Virus record (IMG/VR): IMGVR_UViG_3300032288_001394 | Coordinates: 1-32,459 of that record | Strand: one strand, 5' to 3' | From: a virus | DNA: 32,459 bases | Part shown: positions 15,001-22,507 of the stretch, piece by piece | Numbering within the stretch: the first letter of the stretch is position 1 | How the letters are laid out: each line of letters starts with the position of its first letter | Notes under the pieces: model-generated | Databases searched by the model: none | Seen by the model: the letters and a program-made list of their open reading frames with translations, nothing else | Told to the model about the DNA's origin: nothing | Position numbers and translations under genes: made by a program

Positions 15001-17442
15001 AATACCTTGTAGTCCTTGAATGCCTTGAAGTTGGGCGTAGCCAAATCCCTGTATGCCCTGCAATCCTTGGGTTCCCTGAATACCTTGAGCACCTTCAATA
15101 CCGACAGCACCGGAGAGGTTGACTGACCATGACGAGTATGTTCCTGCTCCCAACTTACTTGTGTGGAGAAACGTCAGAGATCCAGTTGTATGGTCGTAAC
15201 TACTGACAGTTCCGTATTGAATGTTTGATACGTCGTGAGCAATGATAAGAGTCTGGCCGACTGAATAGTCAAGATTAGTTTCAACGGTGATGGTTGTAGT
15301 TCCACTGTTGCTGATTGTGAAGGAAGATGTGGACGAGGTGCTGTACTGATCTCCGGCTTCACCAACAAGTCCTTGGATGCCTTGAGTGCCTTGAGCACCC
15401 TGCAAGCCAGTAAGACCTTGGAGGCCAGTTGTTCCTTGAGTTCCTGTAGCGCCTTGAGTACCTACTGAACCTTGAGTGCCTGTTTCTCCCTGAATACCCT
15501 GAATCCCCTGAGCGCCCGTGGTTCCTTGAAGACCTGTCTGACCTGTTGCCCCTTGAGTTCCTGTAGCACCTTGCGTGCCAGTCGTGCCTTGTAGCCCAAC
15601 GCTACCCTGAACTCCTTGAAGTCCATCTGATCCTGTTGTTCCCTGAACTCCCTGAATACCCTGACTTCCGGCAGTTCCCTGAAGTCCTGTAGTTCCTTGG
15701 GTTCCGGTAGAACCTTGAAAACCAACTTCTCCCTGTAGACCAGTGGTGCCCTGAGAACCTGTTGCACCTGTAGTTCCTTGAGTGCCCTGTAGTCCGGTGG
15801 CTCCTTGAATTCCTGTTTGACCAGTTGTACCTTGTGAGCCAGTCGTACCTTGGGCACCAGTGGTGCCTTGTAGCCCGACGCTCCCCTGAGTTCCAGTAAA
15901 TCCTTGTAGACCGGAAGTTCCCTGAGAGCCTGTCGTGCCCTGAGAACCAGTAGTTCCTTGAGCACCAGTAAAGCCTTGCGTTCCTACAAGTCCCTGTGTT
16001 CCACTCTGTCCTTGAATACCGTTAGTTCCTTGAAAACCAAAACTTCCTTGAATGCCAACGTCCCCTTGAAGGCCAGTTGCACCCTGAGATCCTGTCGTCC
16101 CTTGAGTTCCCTGAGTTCCTTGAAGACCTGTTGCTCCCTGAGTTCCGGTTGCACCCTGCGAGCCAGTTGTACCCTGCACTCCTTGTAGACCCTGAAGACC
16201 TTGCACTCCTTGCAAACCTTGAGTGCCAGTTGCACCTTGTATGCCAGTTGTCCCCTGAATTCCCTGAAGACCTTGTTCTCCTTGAAGTCCTTGGATACCA
16301 GTCAGACCTTGAACTCCGATTAGCCCCTGAGTTCCTTGTACTCCCTGTGTTCCTTGCATTCCTTGCAAACCTTGAGTGCCCTGAACACCCTGAATTCCCT
16401 GCGTGCCTTGTACTCCCTGTGTTCCTTGCAGACCCTGAAGACCTTGAGTTCCTTGAGCCCCCTGAATCCCTGTTGTCCCCTGTACTCCTTGTACTCCCTG
16501 TACTCCTTGAAGACCTTGTAGACCTTGTAGACCTTGAGTGCCGGTTGCACCTTGTATTCCTGTTGTTCCTTGAGTTCCCTGTACTCCTTGGGTTCCCTGC
16601 ATTCCAGTAAGACCTTGAACACCCTGATCTCCAACAGGGCCAATGGGTCCACGAGTTGTTACCAGACCGGATAGACCAACCGGAGTATCCGTCCAACGAT
16701 CAAGTTGCGTGATATTTACTGAAGAACCATCTGCGTATGGAAGATAGATTCTAAACTCGTTAGGAGACGACCCGCTTGTCCGCGTACGAACTCTGTAGTA
16801 CCAGTTGAGAGGCTTAAGGTTGTAGTTGTCAGTGCATGGAAGGTCGATAGAAAACTCACCATTATCGTCAAGGGTAACGATTACGGCATTAGAGATAATG
16901 ACATTGTCATTGTCGTCGAGAATCTTCGACGAAGGCATAAACGTAATCGTGCCTGTAGATGGTCCGCCGTCTGAGTTTAGATACTGACCAAACACATTTC
17001 GTACAACAGTATCTGGGGCGTACGAGGCAACTTCCGGCAGAGAGAACAGAATGGGTGACTCACTTGGAGAAACTACACCTGTGAGTGAACTTGCTGTTCT
17101 AATAGGTGGTACGGCATCAGAGATGACTACAGGCTCTCCGATATCCGAGAAAGGAAGATGAAGCCTGCGCTCTGTTGTGGGGGCACCGCTGGTTCGAGTT
17201 CTGATTGTGTAGTACCAACCAACCGGAGCCAGTGATGGATTGTCTGTGCATGGTAGTTCAGCAGAGAAGTATCCATTTTCGTCCAGTTGAATAATGTTGG
17301 TCCCGGCAATGACAACCTGACCGCTCGGTCCAGTAATGGTGGACGAAGGTACAATGGTTACAGTGCCCTTTGCCGGTGATCCATCTGGTGACAGAAACTG
17401 GCCCACGACAAGGCGAGTTGTAATATCCGATCCATAGGACAT
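12028..17442 (-). CDS. Giant collagen-like tail fibre with C1q-like and Peptidase_G2-type chaperone domains
   Basis: 1804 aa. Order of parts: two copies of a ~115-residue beta domain (about 10-120 and 145-255; both contain GQ[FY]L..DG and WYY..RTRTSG); a first Gly-X-Y region (about 266-697); a short beta insert (about 698-775); a second short Gly-X-Y piece; a C1q/TNF-like beta domain (about 825-980, [11 protein letters not shown] to [10 protein letters not shown]); a second long Gly-X-Y region (about 980-1265); a Ser/Thr/Gly-rich beta region; and a C-terminal domain from [10 protein letters not shown] (about 1661) with [14 protein letters not shown] and [14 protein letters not shown], matching Peptidase_G2, the self-cleaving intramolecular chaperone of phage appendages. 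Triplets are mainly Gly-X-Gln or Gly-X-Thr with almost no proline. It probably forms a trimeric host-binding fibre trimmed by its own tail domain. GGAGAG precedes the ATG. Confidence 0.93.
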   Translation of the reverse strand: MSYGSDITTRLVVGQFLSPDGSPAKGTVTIVPSSTITGPSGQVVIAGTNIIQLDENGYFSAELPCTDNPSLAPVGWYYTIRTRTSGAPTTERRLHLPFSDIGEPVVISDAVPPIRTASSLTGVVSPSESPILFSLPEVASYAPDTVVRNVFGQYLNSDGGPSTGTITFMPSSKILDDNDNVIISNAVIVTLDDNGEFSIDLPCTDNYNLKPLNWYYRVRTRTSGSSPNEFRIYLPYADGSSVNITQLDRWTDTPVGLSGLVTTRGPIGPVGDQGVQGLTGMQGTQGVQGTQGTTGIQGATGTQGLQGLQGLQGVQGVQGVQGTTGIQGAQGTQGLQGLQGTQGVQGTQGIQGVQGTQGLQGMQGTQGVQGTQGLIGVQGLTGIQGLQGEQGLQGIQGTTGIQGATGTQGLQGVQGLQGLQGVQGTTGSQGATGTQGATGLQGTQGTQGTTGSQGATGLQGDVGIQGSFGFQGTNGIQGQSGTQGLVGTQGFTGAQGTTGSQGTTGSQGTSGLQGFTGTQGSVGLQGTTGAQGTTGSQGTTGQTGIQGATGLQGTQGTTGATGSQGTTGLQGEVGFQGSTGTQGTTGLQGTAGSQGIQGVQGTTGSDGLQGVQGSVGLQGTTGTQGATGTQGATGQTGLQGTTGAQGIQGIQGETGTQGSVGTQGATGTQGTTGLQGLTGLQGAQGTQGIQGLVGEAGDQYSTSSTSSFTISNSGTTTITVETNLDYSVGQTLIIAHDVSNIQYGTVSSYDHTTGSLTFLHTSKLGAGTYSSWSVNLSGAVGIEGAQGIQGTQGLQGIQGFGYAQLQGIQGLQGIQGITGIQGAGGALGHYGSFYDTTDQTVGVGNEGVPTAVLLGTTAENNGVSIQSGSQIRFDYSGVYDIQFSFQFHNTGGGGGGTTVEVWLRKNGTDVPDSNTRVTVNTNSPYVVSAWDFMLSLTANDYLQIMWTTDNNNIVMAHNTSTYGPGIPSAIVTAMQVMYTQLGPQGITGVQGATGLQGTTGAQGQIGPQGTTGTQGTTGLQGVTGAQGVTGLQGTTGPQGTTGAQGEIGIQGTTGTQGVQGIQGIQGEQGLQGIQGTTGTQGSTGTQGIEGLQGTSGIQGQTGAQGATGLQGTDGAQGSTGTTGAQGVQGVQGTTGLQGTVGLQGETGIQGLTGLQGQTGIQGETGTQGLVGTQGTTGSQGSTGTQGTQGIQGIQGTTGDTGTQGTQGTTGLQGTVGLQGETGTQGIQGETGLQGTTGTQGATGTTGAQGIQGTQGIQGLQGLQGTSGVATAQATTTTLGIASFSATNFDVTSGAVSIKTGGVPNTALVNSSVTVTAGTGMSGGGAVALGSSVTLTNAGVTSITGTSNQITASASTGSVTLSTPQDIGTSSSPTFGNLSLSSSIPTLTATGTSTTASSSGIVDFRRSSGSSGGITQSGDRLGVIRFFGWTGSANVQGAQINAYASATHTASSSASYVNILTAAPGSTTAAERFRVDSTGVTLDTPLSAANGGTGLSSLGTGVATFLGTPSSANLAAAVTDETGSGALVFGTSPTFTTSILTGSTTFALVNTTATTINFGAAATTLNVGGASSNVNISSGLLYVLNGDSVLIGATATDTGTNPVTGVGSSGRISSTGVYATYGASSTTGTRRLGVFSDVTAPKDIKWYVQNNGATFADAAYTGTGADYAEYFEWLDGNPNAEDRVGISVVFTPDGKVRPATTDDDPTIIVGIVSTNPVVIGNSSETRWYGKFLRDKFGRIILDENNQGTLNPDYDPDYEYIPRSERPEWVTIGIMGRLPLLTGLPANPRWIKIREDMDGVEEWLVR
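13647..14505. repeat. Collagen-coding repeat tract 2
   Basis: A 9-bp-period degenerate repeat encoding Gly-X-Gln and Gly-X-Thr triplets on the minus strand. Third-base positions vary freely, so the repeat is kept by protein selection rather than recent copying. The other frames of this tract give long artefactual ORFs rich in Leu/Pro/Ser or Arg/Glu. Confidence 0.85.
15350..16647. repeat. Collagen-coding repeat tract 1
   Basis: About 1.3 kb of 9-bp-period degenerate repeats coding for Gly-X-Y triplets with Gln or Thr in the third place on the minus strand. Some segments repeat nearly exactly (blocks of GLQG and GVQG), which makes the tract prone to expansion and to assembly error. Confidence 0.85.
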
Positions 17443-17459
17443 CGCAGGCCGCTCTCCAG

Positions 17460-17488
17460 TATCTATAATGGACCCAGAATACTTCCAA
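17460..17488 (-). promoter_or_regulatory. Possible promoter of the collagen-like fibre gene
   Basis: The 62-nt gap upstream of the fibre gene carries TTGGAA (plus 17483-17488), a 17-nt spacer and TAGATA (17460-17465) within an AT-rich TTATAGATACT stretch on the minus strand. The match is imperfect; a separate promoter for a late structural gene inside an otherwise early-type run would make sense. Confidence 0.3.
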
Positions 17489-17504
17489 GTCTAATAATAC
17501 TTCA

Positions 17505-18731
17505 TCAGAGCACTGCTAAATCTGACCAAAAGCCCTTACTCGTGAGAAGACTGACCATTCCGGGCATAGAAACTTCTCCAGTTCGGTGCTCCCACCAGTC
17601 AGATTTTGACTCCATCGCCGGAACCTGAATCCAAGTACGCGGGCCGAGAGTCTTCATGGTCAGATGATGATGATGCCCGGTGATAATGAGGTGTGCATCG
17701 CCAACGGGAGACATGTTCTTCGCGTGCTCTGCGACCCACTTAGGGATGTCTCCGCGAGGTGCCTGATGTCCATGAGCAATGGCAACAACTGTTCCTGCTA
17801 GATCAAGGACAATCTCTCCTTGGTCAGGCTGCGGAAGATGAAACGCAACATGTCCATAAGCATCTGGGTTTGTAGTCAGCGCTTCGGCCACGGCCATCAC
17901 TGAATCAAGATCCCATGAGTCATCCATGCGAGTCGCCATCTTGCCTGCAACTCTGACGGTCTCTCCATGATTACCGGGAACTGCGGTGACCAATAGATTG
18001 TCTACTTCTTTAGACAGTTTGGTAACCATGTCCATAACAAGACGCCTATACAAACGCACTTGCTCAGTCATCGTCAGTCGAGTGCGCCAGATGTTTCCAC
18101 CGTTTTGTGAGAGAAAGCCTTCAACGCAATCTCCGGTCAGCGCGAGAGTGGCTGTGCTGGGGAATCGTTTAAGTCGCTTAAGTTCACGGATTCGATCTAC
18201 CGCTTTGTCCGTTCCGTCCAGAATGCGTGCAATTGTCCCTTCTGCACCATCCCCGTCCATCTTGCCTAACTGCCAGTCGCCAGTAGCGAGAAGCCAGTTC
18301 GCGGAGTTATCCACAGGAGAACTTTCAAACTTCTTGCGTTTGTGGCGAGAGATCACCGAGATGAGTTCATCCACCGAGACAGTCGAAGCCAAGTTCAATT
18401 GAATTTTAAACTTGTATCGCCAAGTAGGTCTGGTGACGGCATCTTCACCCTGTTCGTCGCGATGCCATGCGCCGGGATCGAATCGGGCTTCAACCGGAAC
18501 TACGGACCAACCTTGAGGCAGAGTAAGGCCCAAGGCTTCAACGGCTTCGCGCCATTGGTCTGTTGAAGTCATTTCAGTGGTGACATCGGTGGTCACCGTC
18601 ATCTCATTGTCGTTGTCCCAGCGAACTCCCGGCTCCCAACCTGTCGGATAAGCCGGACGCTGGCGATTGGCAGTCTGTCCGTTTGCCGGTGGATTTGAGA
18701 GAAGTTCTTCTATCTTCTCAGAGATACTCAT
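17505..18731 (-). CDS. Calcineurin-like metallophosphoesterase
   Basis: 408 aa. All motifs of the two-metal phosphoesterase fold are present: GDWQLGK (151-157, D152), GDCVEG (200-205), PGNHGE (252-257), HGHQ (320-323) and GHHHH (352-356). The first ~110 residues form a separate beta-rich domain (WSVVPVEARFDPGAWHRD, PTWRYKFKIQL) not found in standard phosphoesterases. Known relatives are nucleases of the SbcD/Mre11 type or phosphodiesterases; the fold alone does not decide. The gene overlaps the small HTH gene upstream by 4 nt, so the two are coupled, and it lies directly upstream of the fibre gene. Confidence 0.9.
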   Translation of the reverse strand: MSISEKIEELLSNPPANGQTANRQRPAYPTGWEPGVRWDNDNEMTVTTDVTTEMTSTDQWREAVEALGLTLPQGWSVVPVEARFDPGAWHRDEQGEDAVTRPTWRYKFKIQLNLASTVSVDELISVISRHKRKKFESSPVDNSANWLLATGDWQLGKMDGDGAEGTIARILDGTDKAVDRIRELKRLKRFPSTATLALTGDCVEGFLSQNGGNIWRTRLTMTEQVRLYRRLVMDMVTKLSKEVDNLLVTAVPGNHGETVRVAGKMATRMDDSWDLDSVMAVAEALTTNPDAYGHVAFHLPQPDQGEIVLDLAGTVVAIAHGHQAPRGDIPKWVAEHAKNMSPVGDAHLIITGHHHHLTMKTLGPRTWIQVPAMESKSDWWEHRTGEVSMPGMVSLLTSKGFWSDLAVL

Positions 18732-19003
18732 GCGCTATTCCCTGTCGGCTTACCTGTGAAGCACCTACACGCTCGGCGGCGGTGAAGGGAGATTGACGAG
18801 AATGAGGTGTCGTAGCCTTCCGAAAGAATAATGCTGTGGATCTTCCGGTTCGACAGTCGCTGCCGGTTACTAGCCGGAACCTCCATGATCTTGAGGAACG
18901 CGGCCCGCTCTTCGGCAGGTAGTTCCTTCAGAAGTTCAGCCACCCCGCAGGGCAGACCAAACTTGGTTGGCTGAGCGTCAAGAAACTTCTCGGCAAGAGC
19001 CAC
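18728..19003 (-). CDS. Small helix-turn-helix DNA-binding protein
   Basis: 91 aa. The segment RLSNRKIHSIILSEGYDTSFSS followed by ISLHRRRACRC has the layout L-x-N-x-x-I-x6-EG-x-x-[SV]-x4-[IV]-x-x-HRR of the short HTH proteins frequent in actinophages, with the recognition helix at the basic end. The start is GTG at 19003, with AAGGAG 9 nt upstream on the minus strand, a strong ribosome-binding site. It is coupled to the metallophosphoesterase gene by a 4-nt overlap. It may regulate this operon or guide the phosphoesterase to DNA; both ideas are inferences. Confidence 0.82.
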   Translation of the reverse strand: MALAEKFLDAQPTKFGLPCGVAELLKELPAEERAAFLKIMEVPASNRQRLSNRKIHSIILSEGYDTSFSSISLHRRRACRCFTGKPTGNSA

Positions 19004-19175
19004 TGGTATGTCTCCTTTAGATCAACGCAGAATCTCACTGCTGTAATTGGTCCAAAGAGTAACAGCAACTCGCGATTAATACTCGTCTCTAAGTCAATTC
19101 GTAATTTCTCGCGTCATGCGGCCTTTTTAGAAAGTGCTTCAAAAGCCTTAGGGCAATGCCCTCGTTGGAGGGCTT
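19004..19175. other. Intergenic gap, 172 nt, with hairpin
   Basis: No convincing gene on either strand. Just after the one-TM gene's stop lies GCCCTC-GTTG-GAGGGC (19158-19173), a perfect 6-bp stem, which can be enclosed by AAAGCC (19142-19147) pairing with GGCTTT (19171-19176) in an alternative fold. The minus strand continues into GGCTTTTGAAG, so a weak terminator for the membrane protein gene is possible. The right-hand part has a TTGACT near 19110 but no good -10 at the correct distance. Confidence 0.4.
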
Positions 19176-19484
19176 TCAGCCTTTTCCCCGGCCTTCCACT
19201 ATAGAGACCAAAAGGTCTCGGATCAGGCGAACCTCTACAGCGGTGTCGCGGCTACATGTTTCAATTTTGTCTACTTGGTCTGCTAATGACTCTCCCCCGT
19301 TGGGCCACAACTGATGTTCGACCCGAGCCATTCGCTCACTGAGGGTTCTGCCTTGGGCGTCCACACCAACGGAGCCTTCAACGCGCTTGGCGATCTTGTA
19401 GATCTTGTATCCAAGGGCTGAGGCTCCGGTGATGACACCAAGAATCAACAGAACAAAGGCGAGAACCTCTGTAGTAGCAGACAC
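19176..19484 (-). CDS. One-TM membrane protein, holin-like candidate
   Basis: 102 aa. One strong transmembrane segment at about residues 7-30 (EVLAFVLLILGVITGASALG), then a basic stretch (KIYKIAKR) and a soluble, helical domain (LSERMARVEHQLWPNGGESL, LADQVDKIE). This one-TM plus coiled-coil layout is common in small membrane proteins near lysis or tail genes in actinophages, similar to DUF2746-type proteins. It could be a holin accessory, but no endolysin adjoins it. The GTG start (19484) follows AGGAG at a good distance. It is the first gene of the long minus-strand run, starting at the divergent region. Confidence 0.75.
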   Translation of the reverse strand: MSATTEVLAFVLLILGVITGASALGYKIYKIAKRVEGSVGVDAQGRTLSERMARVEHQLWPNGGESLADQVDKIETCSRDTAVEVRLIRDLLVSIVEGRGKG

Positions 19485-19664
19485 GAGATGGGCTCCTGAG
19501 AAATAGACATACTCATTGTGTGACTATTGTAGACGACCATCAATACGGCTTTACGGGACTCGATCAAGTGTCAACTAAATTTTAACTAAATCAACCAAAA
19601 AATGCATACTCTTCATGCTTAGCAAATCCTTCAAACTCTGGTACCGTGGTCCGTCTACGAAAGG
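19485..19664. promoter_or_regulatory. Divergent control region / candidate origin with 11-bp-spaced repeats
   Basis: 180 nt separating divergent transcripts. Plus strand: TTAACT (19582-19587), 17-nt spacer, CATACT (19605-19610) as a promoter for the HTH-primase operon. Two exact AACTAAAT copies (19573-19580 and 19584-19591) lie 11 bp apart, one helical turn, overlapping the -35, a typical operator or iteron layout. Minus strand: TACAAT near 19530 could serve as -10 for the membrane protein gene. The stretch 19570-19615 is markedly AT-rich next to the primase-helicase, so it could also hold the replication origin. Confidence 0.5.
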
Positions 19665-19673
19665 ATGCCTGAC

Positions 19674-19898
19674 ATGCAATCAGCGAAGAGACTGAGTATC
19701 AGGGCTGTCGCTATCCGGTACGGTTTGCCACCAGCGGTAGTGTCCCGTGCAGTGGCTTCTGGTGACTTGCCCGCCGTGCTCGTCACAACGACGACAGGAC
19801 GCGAGCGGGCCTACATCTCCCCCGAGGACGCCGAGCACTGGCTTAACGAACGCCTTTCTATTAGTGCTAGTAATTCATCGGTCGGCGGTTCTGTATGA
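19674..19898 (+). CDS. Excisionase-like HTH (MerR-type) DNA-binding protein
   Basis: About 74 aa. The segment RAVAIRYGLPPAVVSRAVASGDLPAVLVTTTTG then RAYISPEDAEHWLNER is the winged HTH_17/excisionase layout: helix-turn-helix, a GDLPA turn, a beta wing and a closing helix beginning after the [IV]SPEDAE motif. An ATG at 19665 would add three residues, but GAAAGG touches it directly; the ATG at 19674 has the same GAAAGG at about 9 nt and is preferred. The stop overlaps the primase start as ATGA (19895-19898), so both are made from one transcript. There is no integrase here, so a role as regulator or origin-binding partner of the primase is more likely than excision. Confidence 0.87.
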   Translation: MQSAKRLSIRAVAIRYGLPPAVVSRAVASGDLPAVLVTTTTGRERAYISPEDAEHWLNERLSISASNSSVGGSV

Positions 19899-22507
19899 GT
19901 GATTGGGATGAAACAACCGAACGCCTTGCTTCCGCTGCGGACTACTACGCGGATCAAGGCTGGCAGGTGCTGCCATGTCATGGCATCCGTGAAGATAGCC
20001 GCTGTACATGCGGTCAACCACACAGTGAGCCGAAAGACGTAGGCAAGCACCCTCGTATCTCGGGGTGGAACAGCGAGGCAACGTCTGAACTGGCAACTGT
20101 TGATCGTTGGTGGCGCGAACTTCCAGATGGAAACATCGGAGTCTTCTGTAAGCCGTCTGGATTTTTTGTCATTGATATTGACCCGCGTTCAGGTGGGCCA
20201 GACTCGTTCGAGAAGTTCGAGCAACTGGTCGATGGTGCTCTGCCGCCGACTGTTGAGGCGATCACAGGTGAGTACAACGTCGGCGGTCGAATCCAGCGCG
20301 GACGGCACCTGTTCTACAAGTGCGCTTCAGATGAGGCTTTTGTTGGCAACCTCCAGAAGTCTGGGCTCAAAGGTATTGACATTAAGCACAACGGGTATGT
20401 GCTCGTTGCTCCATCGCGTCACTTTTCTGGTGTCACCTATGAGTGGGCACCGGGTAAGGCACCGTGGCAGATCGAGATGGCCGAGGCTCCTGAGGAGTTG
20501 TTGGTTGCTCTCCGTAAGAAGCCGCGCCGCGCGGGTGGTGCAAGTCTTGGCGAAGCCGACTGGAGTTGGCTTGATGGTCTTGACTTTGGTGGAGAGCGCG
20601 TCGATATCGAGCGGATGCTTGAGGATGGTATCGACGAGGGTTCGCGTGCTGTTGACATCTACAAAATGGCCTGTGCTCTGGCAAACAAGTTCCCTGTGAG
20701 CACCGAAGCCGGACGCATGGCTGTCGAGACGATGATGATCCGGTTCAATGCTGAGAAGGTTCGTCCTCCGTTGGAGTTGGAGGGACCGGGCGGTTTGCTC
20801 ATGCACGTTCGCCGCGCGATTGACTTCGTCATTGATAATCCACGGACTGAAAAGATCTGGCCGGGACTCCAAGAGTGGTCGAATAAATCTCAAGAAGAAG
20901 CCCGCGCTTCAACTGGTGAGAAGAAAAAGAGTAAGCCCGCTTCTACTAACGAATACTCTTTTGGTCTTCCCGGTTCTCTTGGTGGTCAGATCTCAGCGGC
21001 TCTGTACGACGGAGACTCTTTTGAAGAGGCTTCATCTCTGTCAAACATTGACGTTCCTAAAGATCCTGACGCCCTCCGCGAAGAAGACGGCGGCGAACCG
21101 GGTAAGCGCACTCTGTCAGATACCGGAAACGGTCGTCGTCTTATCGACACGTTCGGTCCTGCTGTTCGCTACACGCCGGGTCTTGGGTGGTTTCACTGGA
21201 ACCACGGATACTGGAAGCCGGACTCAGAGTCGCTTGAGATTATGGAACTGGCAAAAAAGTTGGCTCCAATCATTGCGTCCGAGGTTGTGAAGTACGACGA
21301 CGCAGACAAGCAAAACGAGGTCATCAAGTGGGCGCAGCAGTCAAAGTCAAACTCGCGACTCCGCGCTGCAATCGAGAACGCCAACTCTGATCCTCGCATT
21401 ATTGTCGGCGTCGAGAACTGGGACTGCGACGAGAACCTGCTGGGTGTTGCCAACGGAGTCATCGACCTCCGTACCGGAGAACTTCTGCGAGGCCGTCCTG
21501 ATCTCTACATCACCCGACGCGCTCCTGTTGCGTACAACCCCGGTATTCGCAATGTGCGCTGGGATCAGTTCCTTGAATTTGCAACAGGCGGAGATAAGGA
21601 ACTTCAGGACTGGATTCAACGTGCAGCGGGCTACTCGCTCACCGGCTCCAGTAAGTACGACCTGATGTTTCTCGTCTACGGTCCTCCCGGCTCCGGCAAG
21701 AACACGCTTGTCGAGGCGCTTGTGAAGTGTCTTGGCACGCAACAGTACGCATGGCCGATGGACTCATCCATCCTCGCGCAGGGCGACGGTCACGCGAACA
21801 GCACGGACCTGTACCACTGGGCAGAGTTGCGTGGTCGTCGTCTGGTGTGGGTGGACGAGTTGCCCGACAACGAGCGGCTCAAGGAGAACTCGGTCAAGAA
21901 GTTGACCGGCTCTTCTGAGATCTCTGCTCGTTCACCGGGCGAGAAGCCGTTCACGTTCCAGTCGCAGGCGAAGTTGTGGGTCACCACGAACCACCGACCG
22001 ATCATCACCGACGATGCAATGTGGCGACGTATCCGACCGATCCCGCTCACTCGCGTGCCGGAGAACCCGGACCCGGACCTCAAGGAGTACCTGTTCGATC
22101 CTGAGGGCGGTCTACCTGCGGTGCTTGCGTGGGCCGTTGAGGGTGCGATCAAGGTTATGGGCTCTGCTAATCGTGACGGTCTTGGCTGGTGCAAGGCTGT
22201 AGCAGAGGCTTCCGACATGTATCGAAAGAATGAAGATCGTATTGGTCTGTTCCTTAGCGAAGAGACCAAGGAGTCAGAAGGTGCTGAGACTCAGGTGAAG
22301 GCTTTGTACATGCTCTATCGAGTTTGGTCTGAAGAGCGTGGTGAGCGTCCAATGACTCAGATCGCATTCCATAGGAAGTTGGTTGAGCGCAATCTTCCTG
22401 TTGATGGAACAGGTGCTCATGCTGTCATCAGGAACCGGACATTGATGCCGCGCGTAGTCCCAAGCAGTGAGATCGACTGGGGTATGGCTGCACGCCTTGC
22501 GCGTTAG
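19895..22507 (+). CDS. Bifunctional prim-pol primase / SF3 (D5-like) helicase
   Basis: 870 aa. N-terminal prim-pol domain: GKHPRISGWNSEAT (50-63), a W-rich helix, NIGVFCKPSGF, the catalytic VIDIDPRSGG (D94, D96) and GRHLFY (H138), as in the archaeo-eukaryotic primase family used by plasmids and phages. Cysteines C28, C37 and C39 form a small extra cluster. A linker of ~150 residues, some of it Lys/Ser-rich, follows (about 340-385). The C-terminal half is a P4/D5-type SF3 helicase: P-loop VYGPPGSGKNT (~595), LVWVDELPDN (~650), TGSSEISAR and LWVTTNHRP with the arginine-rich WRRIRPI. It should prime and unwind phage DNA for the family A polymerase. Its stop overlaps the stop of the convergent terminase gene by 3 nt. 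Confidence 0.93.
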   Translation: MSDWDETTERLASAADYYADQGWQVLPCHGIREDSRCTCGQPHSEPKDVGKHPRISGWNSEATSELATVDRWWRELPDGNIGVFCKPSGFFVIDIDPRSGGPDSFEKFEQLVDGALPPTVEAITGEYNVGGRIQRGRHLFYKCASDEAFVGNLQKSGLKGIDIKHNGYVLVAPSRHFSGVTYEWAPGKAPWQIEMAEAPEELLVALRKKPRRAGGASLGEADWSWLDGLDFGGERVDIERMLEDGIDEGSRAVDIYKMACALANKFPVSTEAGRMAVETMMIRFNAEKVRPPLELEGPGGLLMHVRRAIDFVIDNPRTEKIWPGLQEWSNKSQEEARASTGEKKKSKPASTNEYSFGLPGSLGGQISAALYDGDSFEEASSLSNIDVPKDPDALREEDGGEPGKRTLSDTGNGRRLIDTFGPAVRYTPGLGWFHWNHGYWKPDSESLEIMELAKKLAPIIASEVVKYDDADKQNEVIKWAQQSKSNSRLRAAIENANSDPRIIVGVENWDCDENLLGVANGVIDLRTGELLRGRPDLYITRRAPVAYNPGIRNVRWDQFLEFATGGDKELQDWIQRAAGYSLTGSSKYDLMFLVYGPPGSGKNTLVEALVKCLGTQQYAWPMDSSILAQGDGHANSTDLYHWAELRGRRLVWVDELPDNERLKENSVKKLTGSSEISARSPGEKPFTFQSQAKLWVTTNHRPIITDDAMWRRIRPIPLTRVPENPDPDLKEYLFDPEGGLPAVLAWAVEGAIKVMGSANRDGLGWCKAVAEASDMYRKNEDRIGLFLSEETKESEGAETQVKALYMLYRVWSEERGERPMTQIAFHRKLVERNLPVDGTGAHAVIRNRTLMPRVVPSSEIDWGMAARLAR

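Noticed and set aside
13647-16647. Regular repeats as a CRISPR array or satellite DNA
   Set aside because: The period is 9 bp, third-base positions vary, and the repeats lie in one open reading frame coding for collagen triplets.
16022-16696. Long minus-strand ORF (224 aa) rich in Ser, Arg and Asn, and other long ORFs across 13600-16700
   Set aside because: They are shifted-frame readings of the collagen repeat; the period of the repeat keeps all frames open. The Gly-X-Y frame is continuous for 1804 residues and has recognisable end domains.
19004-19175. Possible small RNA or tRNA in the gap
   Set aside because: No cloverleaf or T-loop sequence could be found; only a short hairpin is present.
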